Origin: Nocardioidaceae bacterium
GTDB taxonomy: Bacteria > Actinomycetota > Actinomycetes > Propionibacteriales > Nocardioidaceae
Length of the DNA stretch: 6,989 bases
Assembly: GCA_025965395.1 (NCBI GenBank)
Contig: JAOPXA010000114.1
Span: forward strand, 1 to 6,989
Reading direction: 5' to 3'
Each line of letters begins with the position of its first letter. Within the stretch, counting starts at the first letter, position 1. Under the pieces are notes generated by a model that was not told where the DNA came from, did not search any database, and was given only the letters and a program-made list of their open reading frames with translations. Positions 1 to 6,690 of the stretch are shown in pieces. Position numbers and translations under genes: made by a program.

Positions 1-791
1 CGACCACCGTTTTCCTGGCCAGCGAGCTGGGAAAGCCGCTCTTGGTCGAGGGACCTGCAGGTGTGGGCAAGACCGCCCTGGCGCAGGCGGTAGCGGACGC
101 AACCGACTCGCCGCTTGTTCGTTTGCAGTGCTACGAAGGGGTCGACGAGGCACGCGCGCTGTATGAGTGGAACCACGCCAAGCAGCTGCTCCGCATCACC
201 GCGGGACGTGACGAGGCGTGGGATGACACGCGCACAGACATTTTCAGCGAGGAATACCTGCTCACGCGTCCGCTGCTTCAAGCCATCCGCAACACCGAGC
301 CAACGGTCTTGCTGATCGATGAGACCGACAAGGCGGACGTCGAGATCGAGGGACTCCTTCTGGAGGTGTTGGGCGACTTCCAGATCACGATTCCCGAGCT
401 CGGCACGATCAAGGCGAAGCACCGCCCCTTCGTGGTGCTGACCTCCAACGCCACGCGCGAACTATCGGAAGCACTTCGCCGTCGTTGCCTCTTCTTGCAT
501 GTCGATTTTCCTGATGCCGACCTGGAGCAACGAATTGTCCGCGCCAAGGTGCCCGAGCTGGACGACGTGCTCGGGGGGTCGCTCATCCGCGTCATCAACG
601 CGCTTCGCACCATGCCGTTGCGCAAGGCTCCGTCGGTGTCGGAGACGATCGACTGGGCCAGGACCCTGATCGCGCTCGGCGCGAACACCCTCACCGAGGA
701 CGTCATCCAGGAGTCCCTCGGTGTGATCTTGAAGCATCAGGACGACATCGCCAAAGCTCAGAAGCTGCTCAAGCTGGATGAAGTGCTTTAG
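1..791 (+). CDS. MoxR/CoxD-type AAA+ ATPase (5' end missing)
   Basis: An AAA+ ATPase of the MoxR family, closest in pattern to the CoxD-like group that partners VWA proteins of the CoxE type. These pairs are thought to act in the cytoplasm as ATP-driven chaperones that mature or insert cofactors into enzyme complexes. The frame is open from base 3 to the TAG at 789-791. Counting from that first codon, Walker A (GPAGVGKT) is at residues 17-24, Walker B (LLIDETD) has D106 and E107, sensor 1 (TSN) has N149, and a triple arginine at 159-161 fits the arginine-finger region. The LLEVLGDFQITIPELG stretch after Walker B is typical of this group. A TTG at 42 could be read as a start, but homology-like sequence continues upstream of it (TVFLASELGKPLL), so the real start lies before the window; about 25-35 residues are probably missing. 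The next gene begins 3 nt after the stop, which implies an operon and coupled translation. The family is seen directly; the partner role is inferred from family knowledge. Confidence 0.93.
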   Translation, partial: TTVFLASELGKPLLVEGPAGVGKTALAQAVADATDSPLVRLQCYEGVDEARALYEWNHAKQLLRITAGRDEAWDDTRTDIFSEEYLLTRPLLQAIRNTEPTVLLIDETDKADVEIEGLLLEVLGDFQITIPELGTIKAKHRPFVVLTSNATRELSEALRRRCLFLHVDFPDADLEQRIVRAKVPELDDVLGGSLIRVINALRTMPLRKAPSVSETIDWARTLIALGANTLTEDVIQESLGVILKHQDDIAKAQKLLKLDEVL

Positions 792-794
792 GCC

Positions 795-2168
795 ATGGCC
801 GAGGTCGAGGCGGGACTGCCGCACAGGCTCGTCGAATTCGTCAGCGCGCTTCGGCGCAAGGGCATCACGACAGGGACCAGCGAGACGGTCGATGCCGCGG
901 CAGTGATCAGCGTGCTGGGTATGGGCGACCGAAACCTGCTCCGCGAAGGGCTCGCCGCGGCGCTGGTGCGGCGCGGCGGTCAGCGCGATGTCTTCGACCT
1001 GACGTTCGACCTCTACTTCCCCGTGGCGATGGGTGCGACGGAGGATGCTCGCACGATCCCGGTGACCATGGACGTCACCGAAATTCGCCACGACATGGTC
1101 GAGGCCTTGGCGACCGGCGATATTGCCAGCCTTGAGAAGCTCGCGGCTATTGCGGTCGAGGTTCTCGGCCAGCTGGGGGTCAAAGGCGAGTTGGTGGGCG
1201 GATGGTCGGCCTATCAGACCCTCGATCGCTTGCAGCCGCAGACGTTGGTGGCACCAGCGCTCAGCGCACGCGAGGGCCTCGGCCTCGCTCAGAGCGGCTT
1301 CGCCGAACGGCTCGCTCGCGACGAGATCCGCCAGCAGATTGCCGCGTTCAGGGAGATGGTGGCGAGCGAGGCCCGTCGCCGCACGGCAGAGCTGCGCGGT
1401 CGTGAGCGCATTCACAACCATGCCGTACGCCTCAGTAGTGAGCGGATCGACTTCTTGAGCGCCAACGCGACCCAGCTTGAAGAGCTTCGCCGCACCGTGC
1501 GACCGCTGTCGCGCAAGCTTGCCACGAGGCTTTCAGCGAAGCGCCGTCGCCGCAACCGCGGCAGCATCGACATCCGGAAGACGCTTCGGCGTGCCATGTC
1601 GACCGGTGGGGTGCCGATGCGTCCCGCATACGCCAAGCCTCACCCGACTCGGCCCGAACTGGTGCTCCTGTGCGACGTCTCGGGGTCGGTGTCAGGCTTT
1701 TCGAACTTCACCATGCTGCTCGTCCAGGCCATGAGCGGTCAGTTCAGCAAGATCCGCGTCTTTGCGTTCATCAATGCCATGGCAGAAGTCACCGATCTCA
1801 TCAAGGACGAGACCGGAGATTTGTCCAAGCGGATCGGCGCAGAAGCGAAGATCACCAAGTGGCACACGAGCAGTGACTACGGGGAGGCCTTCGGCGACTT
1901 CGCCGCCGACCACCTGTCGGCGGTGGGCCCCCGCACTGCCGTGCTGATCCTGGGCGATGCCCGCAACAACAATCAACGGCCCAACTTCGATGCGCTCCAC
2001 CGCATCTCTTCGTCGGCGAGGCGCACCTTCTGGCTCAATCCGGAGGATTCGAGCAAGTGGGGGCTCGGAGACTCGATTGCGCTCGAGTACGCAGACGTCG
2101 TCGAGATGCACGAGTGCCGCAATGTCGAACAACTCTCGCAGTTCGTGTCACGTCTCCTGCCCGTATGA
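795..2168 (+). CDS. CoxE-type VWA domain protein
   Basis: A 457-residue protein of the VWA_CoxE family. In CO dehydrogenase clusters CoxE works with the CoxD ATPase in maturing the molybdenum/copper active site; elsewhere such pairs have unknown targets. The N-terminal 220 or so residues are mostly helical and family-specific. A very basic segment follows (RLSAKRRRRNRGSIDIRKTL), then the VWA domain with a full MIDAS start: D294, S296 and S298 in the motif LLCDVSGSVSG. The later conserved stretches are KWHTSSDYGEAF (T358, D361), a likely MIDAS threonine region, and LILGDARNNN (D388), which is characteristic of CoxE proteins. The C-terminal WLNPE...GLGDS...LEYAD pattern also matches the family. 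The ATG at 795 is 3 nt after the stop of the ATPase gene and has no good Shine-Dalgarno sequence, so translation is probably coupled. An intact MIDAS suggests that metal-dependent ligand binding is retained. No cox structural genes are visible, so the client is unknown. Confidence 0.92.
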   Translation: MAEVEAGLPHRLVEFVSALRRKGITTGTSETVDAAAVISVLGMGDRNLLREGLAAALVRRGGQRDVFDLTFDLYFPVAMGATEDARTIPVTMDVTEIRHDMVEALATGDIASLEKLAAIAVEVLGQLGVKGELVGGWSAYQTLDRLQPQTLVAPALSAREGLGLAQSGFAERLARDEIRQQIAAFREMVASEARRRTAELRGRERIHNHAVRLSSERIDFLSANATQLEELRRTVRPLSRKLATRLSAKRRRRNRGSIDIRKTLRRAMSTGGVPMRPAYAKPHPTRPELVLLCDVSGSVSGFSNFTMLLVQAMSGQFSKIRVFAFINAMAEVTDLIKDETGDLSKRIGAEAKITKWHTSSDYGEAFGDFAADHLSAVGPRTAVLILGDARNNNQRPNFDALHRISSSARRTFWLNPEDSSKWGLGDSIALEYADVVEMHECRNVEQLSQFVSRLLPV

Positions 2169-2172
2169 GCTT

Positions 2173-2194
2173 CGAGGTTCGCCAGCCTCGTTTA
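2173..2194 (+). terminator. Possible weak terminator after the VWA gene
   Basis: Four bases after the VWA stop codon there is a perfect 5-bp stem, CGAGG (2173-2177) and CCTCG (2186-2190), with an 8-nt loop, followed by TTTA. It is short and its T-run is minimal, so it may only be a 3' hairpin. Its position before an apparently independent promoter supports a transcript end here. Confidence 0.35.
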
Positions 2195-2215
2195 GGTGCT
2201 GCGTGGCCAAGGGTG

Positions 2216-2228
2216 GATAGTTGAGGGC
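2216..2228 (+). promoter_or_regulatory. Candidate leaderless promoter of the PNPOx-like gene
   Basis: The hexamer GATAGT (2216-2221) shares four positions with the TATAAT consensus, including the key A2 and T6, and lies exactly 7 nt before the ATG at 2229. That distance would put the transcription start at the A of the start codon. No Shine-Dalgarno sequence is well placed: AAGGG at 2209-2213 is 15 nt away and GAGGG at 2224-2227 is about 1 nt away. No clear -35 is seen, which is common for actinobacterial promoters. Confidence 0.45.
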
Positions 2229-2663
2229 ATGCCCGCAGACTCCCTGGAATCTCCATCCGACGGCTACTTCGAGGAGCTGCCTGAATCGGAGTGTGCCGCG
2301 CTCCTCAGCACGACGACCGTCGGAAGGATCGCCTTCGCAAGCACGCACGGGCAACAGCTCCTGCCGATCAACTTCGTGGTTCTCGACGCCCACGTCTACT
2401 TTCATACGGCCGTCAACAGCGTCCTCGACGAGCTGGCAGAGGGCGCGAGTGACGTTGCCTTCGGTGTGGACTTCCACGATGACCTGTTCCAGATCGGTTG
2501 GAGCGTGCTTGTCCAAGGCTCAACGGCCCAAGTCGTCGACGAAGAGCAGATCGCCCAGCTGAGTGAGCTCTCGCGGCTGAAGCCGTGGGCGGCGGGCATA
2601 CGCACGGTCTTGGTCAAGCTCACGCCCCGACACATCTCCGGCCGCAAAGTCTCGCAACACTGA
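2229..2663 (+). CDS. PNPOx-like split-barrel flavin/cofactor-binding protein
   Basis: A 144-residue protein of the pyridoxamine 5'-phosphate oxidase-like superfamily, of the small Pyridox_ox_2 type common in actinobacteria. Members are FMN-, F420- or heme-binding split barrels; most have no assigned substrate. Supporting patterns, in order, are the ELPESECAALL helix, VGRIAF at about 31-36, PINFV at 46-50, the VYFHTA strand, DVAFGVDFHDD, and the hallmark GWSVLVQG at 90-97. Length fits the family. The ATG at 2229 is preferred because the family-like sequence begins shortly after it and a -10-like hexamer lies 7 nt upstream. An in-frame GTG at 2196 would add 11 residues (MLRGQGWIVEG) that do not look family-like and lacks a Shine-Dalgarno sequence. 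The cofactor cannot be decided from sequence alone. It has its own candidate promoter, so it need not be co-expressed with the ATPase/VWA pair. Confidence 0.85.
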   Translation: MPADSLESPSDGYFEELPESECAALLSTTTVGRIAFASTHGQQLLPINFVVLDAHVYFHTAVNSVLDELAEGASDVAFGVDFHDDLFQIGWSVLVQGSTAQVVDEEQIAQLSELSRLKPWAAGIRTVLVKLTPRHISGRKVSQH

Positions 2664-2668
2664 GCGTG

Positions 2669-2692
2669 GATAATCTGACGTACGGGGTACGT
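2669..2692 (+). promoter_or_regulatory. Candidate promoter and 15-bp dyad before the YtxH-like gene
   Basis: A -10-like element (GATAAT 2669-2674, or TAATCT 2671-2676) starts 5-7 nt after the PNPOx stop. Immediately downstream is a perfect dyad, ACGTAC-GGG-GTACGT (2678-2692), where the transcription start would fall, so it could be an operator. The dyad also contains GGGTAC (2685-2690), a match to the -10 of SigB/SigF-type stress sigma factors, although the corresponding -35 (GTGG at 2666-2669, 15-nt spacer) is a poor match to GTTT. The two readings compete. Confidence 0.4.
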
Positions 2693-2741
2693 TCGACCTG
2701 TTCGGACTGACTCAATTTTTCTCACCATGGGAGTGGTTTAC

Positions 2742-3089
2742 GTGAAGAAGCTCATTGTGCTCGTGGCAGTAGCGGTGGGATATGTGCTTGGCGCTCGCGC
2801 TGGCAGAGAGCGGTACGAACAGATCAAGCGTCGCGCTCTCAAGCTCTGGAACAGCCCTTCGGTGCAGCAGAAGGTCGACGAGGCTGAAGGCGTCGTCAAG
2901 CACAAGGCGTCCGATGTGGGCGCCAAGGTCGCCGATGCTGCCTCGTTCGCGGGCGCCAAAGCCGCAGGCGTCGCCTCCGACGTAGGCACCAAAGTGGCCG
3001 ACAAGGTCGGTCTTACCCACAAGAGCGACGACTTCGAAGTCATCGTTCCTGAAGACGCTGATCCGTTTCCTGCCCCGGTCGTGAAATAG
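2742..3089 (+). CDS. YtxH-like membrane-anchored protein with 11-mer repeats
   Basis: A 115-residue protein resembling the small actinobacterial YtxH-type proteins, which have one N-terminal membrane segment and a long helical tail; their function is not established. Residues 4-17 form the hydrophobic anchor, followed by the typical GARAGRERYEQI segment (17-28) and a predicted amphipathic helix. Residues 55-87 are three consecutive 11-residue units of the form xASxxGxKxAx. The C-terminus (95-115) is acidic and proline-containing. The GTG at 2742 is chosen because GGAG (2730-2733) lies 8 nt upstream and the resulting MKKLIVLV start resembles the family; an in-frame ATG at 2727 would add five residues (MGVVY) without a Shine-Dalgarno sequence. 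Its 3' end overlaps the convergent membrane-protein gene by 50 bp. The anchor could equally be an uncleaved signal; a role in the envelope or in stress is inference only. Confidence 0.8.
   Translation: MKKLIVLVAVAVGYVLGARAGRERYEQIKRRALKLWNSPSVQQKVDEAEGVVKHKASDVGAKVADAASFAGAKAAGVASDVGTKVADKVGLTHKSDDFEVIVPEDADPFPAPVVK
2904..3002 (+). repeat. Three 33-bp coding repeats (11-residue units)
   Basis: Three back-to-back 33-bp units encode KASDVGAKVAD, AASFAGAKAAG and VASDVGTKVAD (residues 55-87 of the YtxH-like protein). Units 1 and 3 match at 8 of 11 residues; unit 2 keeps the AS, G and K positions. DNA identity is only partial, so the repetition is held at protein level. The 11-residue period suits an extended amphipathic helix, as in LEA-type or apolipoprotein-like sequences. 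Confidence 0.75.
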
Positions 3090-3663
3090 CGGTCTTCGAT
3101 TCATCGCCGAGGCCGACGGCCCAGGCAATCCAGCCCCAGCCGATCGCGAGAGCGGCCATGGCCAACGCGCCTTTGGGCCAGTAGATGTGTTCTTGCCAGA
3201 ACACGACGCTGGCAGTGACCACGACGATACTCCCGCCGATGGAGCGCACGGGTGCCTTCGCGAGGGCGCAGACGACGGCCACCATCGTGGCACCGATGAA
3301 CGCGTAAGAACCCACCTCGCCCAGCGTGCTCGCAAGCCGGAACAGCACTCCGATGCCGGTCTTGTGGTCGTGCTTCAAGCCACCCGCGCCGATGCCGGCC
3401 AGGACGTCGAGTGCGCTGTAGAACGCGGCGTAGACGTAGCCGAGGACCAGCGCGAGACGCCCGGCTCGCTGATCCACTGACCGCGCGACGAGCCACGGAC
3501 CGAGCGCAAGCAGCGGGAACAAGGGAAGCAACGCGATGTGCAGGTTGCGCCAGTACAGGGATGAGTCGTGGGTGAGCGGACGCGGATGGGTCACGCCGAG
3601 AACGGCGATGATCACGGGCGGCGCGATCACGGCGCCGAACAGGAGAGCCTTCTTGGTCACCAC
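3040..3663 (-). CDS. Six-helix membrane protein of unknown function, histidine-containing
   Basis: A 207-residue integral membrane protein. I recognise the general pattern as an uncharacterised actinobacterial membrane family but cannot assign a function. About six hydrophobic segments are visible: residues 6-24, 41-60, 70-92, 117-135, 141-155 and 166-186. Histidines sit at or near segment ends in conserved-looking motifs: THP (H26), NLHIALLP (H42), KHDHKTG (H98, H100) and QEHIYWPKG (H159). This placement could bind heme or a metal, but that is inference. The start is the GTG at 3663, directly followed by a second GTG. There is no Shine-Dalgarno sequence, but TAGGCT lies 7 nt upstream, which fits a leaderless mRNA. 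It lies 51 bp downstream of the flavoprotein gene on the same strand, and its last 50 bp overlap the convergent YtxH-like gene. Confidence 0.8.
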   Translation of the reverse strand: MVTKKALLFGAVIAPPVIIAVLGVTHPRPLTHDSSLYWRNLHIALLPLFPLLALGPWLVARSVDQRAGRLALVLGYVYAAFYSALDVLAGIGAGGLKHDHKTGIGVLFRLASTLGEVGSYAFIGATMVAVVCALAKAPVRSIGGSIVVVTASVVFWQEHIYWPKGALAMAALAIGWGWIAWAVGLGDESKTAISRPGQETDQRLQER

Positions 3664-3697
3664 TCGATTGAGCCTAGGCGAGATCGCGCAATCTCGC
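3664..3697 (-). promoter_or_regulatory. Candidate leaderless promoter with internal 7-bp dyad
   Basis: Read on the minus strand, TAGGCT (3676-3671) is followed by a 7-nt gap and the GTG start at 3663. Just upstream is a perfect inverted repeat, GCGAGAT (3678-3684) and ATCTCGC (3691-3697), with a 6-nt centre. It fills the space where the -10/-35 spacer and -35 would be, so it could be an operator; in a read-through transcript from the flavoprotein gene it would be a hairpin in the 3' region, but no T-run follows. Confidence 0.4.
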
Positions 3698-3714
3698 GGG
3701 TCAGACCATGAGGG

Positions 3715-5533
<1,819 letters not shown>

Positions 5534-5538
5534 GGCTT

Positions 5539-6246
5539 GTGACTGCCCAACGCGCCGCGCGGCTCCTGGCCAACGCGTCGGCCGCACTGGTCCACCAGCA
5601 CGACATCGCGGGCACGCTATCCCAGCTTTTAGAGGGCTGCATCGAGGCACTCCACCTGGATGCGTGTGGGATCGTCGTCGGTGACGCAAGCGGCCGCTTG
5701 GAACTCTTGTCGGCATCGTCGCATCAGATGGGCGAGCTTGAGCTGTACGAGTCTCAAATCGTCGAAGGTCCGTGCGTGGATGCCTGGATTGGCAACGCAT
5801 CTATCTCGGTATCCACCGGCGCAGAGGCGACTCGCGCCTGGGACACATTCGGGCCCGCCATGATCCGCGCGGGCTTTCAGTCTGCGCACGCGTGCCCCCT
5901 GCGATGGGACGGCCGGGCGCTGGGAGCCATGAATCTCTTTCGCAAGTCCAGCAGCGTCTTCAGCGAAGAGGAACAGATCATCGCCCAAGGATTCGCAGAC
6001 ATCGCAACGCTTGTGGTCATCCACACGGATCGTTTGAGCGTCCAAAGTGTGGCGATCCGTGTAGCCGAAGCGCTTGAGAGCCGCACCTTGGTCGAGCAAG
6101 CCAAGGGCGTGTTGTCCTACCGTCTCGGGGTCGACATGGAAGAGGCTTACATGGTCTTGGGCCGTATCGCTGCTGAGGATGGTGTGTCACTCACCCGGGC
6201 CGCACAAGATGTCCTGAACAGTGCCAAGCGGCACATAGGCCCCTAA
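5539..6246 (+). CDS. GAF-ANTAR regulator (canonical EQAKG type)
   Basis: A 235-residue GAF-ANTAR protein, second of the pair. The GAF domain (about 20-165) contains the typical YESQIVEGPCVDAW segment (70-83), CPLRWDGRALGAMNLF and a final SEEEQIIAQGFADIATLVV helix. The ANTAR domain (about 175-232) has the canonical signature VEQAKGVLSYRLGV with E186-Q187-A188-K189-G190, then DMEEAYMVLGRIAAEDGVSLTRAAQDVL. It is expected to bind target RNA and promote transcription antitermination; the ligand of its GAF domain is unknown. The GTG at 5539 is chosen because GGAGGGG (5522-5528) ends 10 nt upstream. An in-frame TTG at 5530 would overlap the previous stop by 4 nt and add three residues, but the Shine-Dalgarno sequence would be only 1-3 nt away. 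Either way translation is tightly coupled to the first gene. Its TAA stop is also the first half of the next gene's candidate -10. Confidence 0.9.
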   Translation: MTAQRAARLLANASAALVHQHDIAGTLSQLLEGCIEALHLDACGIVVGDASGRLELLSASSHQMGELELYESQIVEGPCVDAWIGNASISVSTGAEATRAWDTFGPAMIRAGFQSAHACPLRWDGRALGAMNLFRKSSSVFSEEEQIIAQGFADIATLVVIHTDRLSVQSVAIRVAEALESRTLVEQAKGVLSYRLGVDMEEAYMVLGRIAAEDGVSLTRAAQDVLNSAKRHIGP

Positions 6247-6256
6247 TCTCGTTCGT
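6244..6256 (+). promoter_or_regulatory. Candidate leaderless promoter of the TraR/DksA-like gene
   Basis: TAATCT (6244-6249) matches the TANNNT actinobacterial -10 pattern and is exactly 7 nt before the ATG at 6257. There is no Shine-Dalgarno sequence before this ATG. The first three bases of the hexamer are the stop codon of the second GAF-ANTAR gene. No convincing -35 is seen. Confidence 0.5.
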
Positions 6257-6613
6257 ATGGACCATACTGAAGCTGGCGAGCGATTGGCGGCCGAACATTC
6301 CGCGACGAACGCGCGATTGGAGTTGCTTCTCAGTGAGTTTGCATCCGTGGTGGCTGCGTCCATCGACTCCAATGCCGATGACGAGCACGACCCGGAGGGT
6401 TCGACGATCGCCTTCGAGCGGTCTCAGCTTGATGCCTTGATCCGCCAGGCCCGTCAGCAGGTGAGTCGGGTCGAGGAGGCTCAAGATCGGCTGGCCCGCG
6501 GCCTCTTGGGCGTCTGCGCAATCTGTGGTGCTGGCATTGACGCGGATCGTCTCGACGCTCGGCCGGCCGCAATCAACTGCATCGCGTGCGCACAGATGCC
6601 GCGGAGGTACTAA
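6257..6613 (+). CDS. TraR/DksA-family C4 zinc-finger protein
   Basis: A 118-residue protein of the TraR/DksA family. Members insert a coiled coil into the RNA polymerase secondary channel and modulate initiation, in E. coli together with ppGpp; short actinobacterial members are largely uncharacterised. The N-terminal two-thirds is helical and suits a coiled-coil hairpin, with an acidic turn DDEHDPEG (41-48) where DksA carries its tip aspartates. The C-terminal zinc finger is complete: C87-AI-C90 and C108-IA-C111, spaced by the family pattern CGAGIDADRLDARPAAINC. The ATG at 6257 has no Shine-Dalgarno sequence but a TAATCT element 7 nt upstream, which suggests leaderless translation. It lies 10 bp downstream of the GAF-ANTAR pair, so it may be read both from that operon and from its own promoter. 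Polymerase binding is inferred from the family; whether this member responds to ppGpp cannot be told. Confidence 0.87.
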   Translation: MDHTEAGERLAAEHSATNARLELLLSEFASVVAASIDSNADDEHDPEGSTIAFERSQLDALIRQARQQVSRVEEAQDRLARGLLGVCAICGAGIDADRLDARPAAINCIACAQMPRRY

Positions 6614-6653
6614 GACCAACGGACAATTGCGCCAAATTCCTGCGGTCACGAGG

Positions 6654-6676
6654 GTGGACATATACGTTGAGTCCAC
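6654..6676. promoter_or_regulatory. Inverted repeat GTGGAC-N11-GTCCAC
   Basis: Perfect 6-bp arms (6654-6659 and 6671-6676) with an 11-nt centre, in the 77-bp gap between the TraR-like gene and the secreted-protein gene. In RNA, G-U pairs could extend the stem to 8 bp, ending one base before the GAAAGGG ribosome binding site. The centre contains ATATACGTTG; TACGTT (6663-6668) fits TANNNT and could be a -10 for the next gene, making the dyad an operator. No T-run follows, so a terminator is unlikely. Confidence 0.4.
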
Positions 6677-6690
6677 TTGAAAGGGTTCGC

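Noticed and set aside
42..791. TTG at 42 as the true start of the ATPase
   Set aside because: The frame and family-like sequence continue upstream to base 3, and a start here would fall only a few residues before Walker A.
462..1421. A 319-codon open frame on the minus strand
   Set aside because: It lies across the ATPase and VWA genes, has no recognisable domain, and is the usual GC-rich antisense shadow. The plus-strand proteins have full family motifs.
2196..2228. GTG at 2196 as start of the PNPOx-like gene
   Set aside because: It has no Shine-Dalgarno sequence at a suitable distance, the extra residues do not look family-like, and it would precede the candidate -10.
3678..3697. The hexaloop hairpin as an ANTAR RNA target
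   Set aside because: The loop is TGCGCG on the minus strand (CGCGCA on the plus), lacking the A at position 1 and G at position 4 of ANTAR hexaloops, and there is no second adjacent hairpin.
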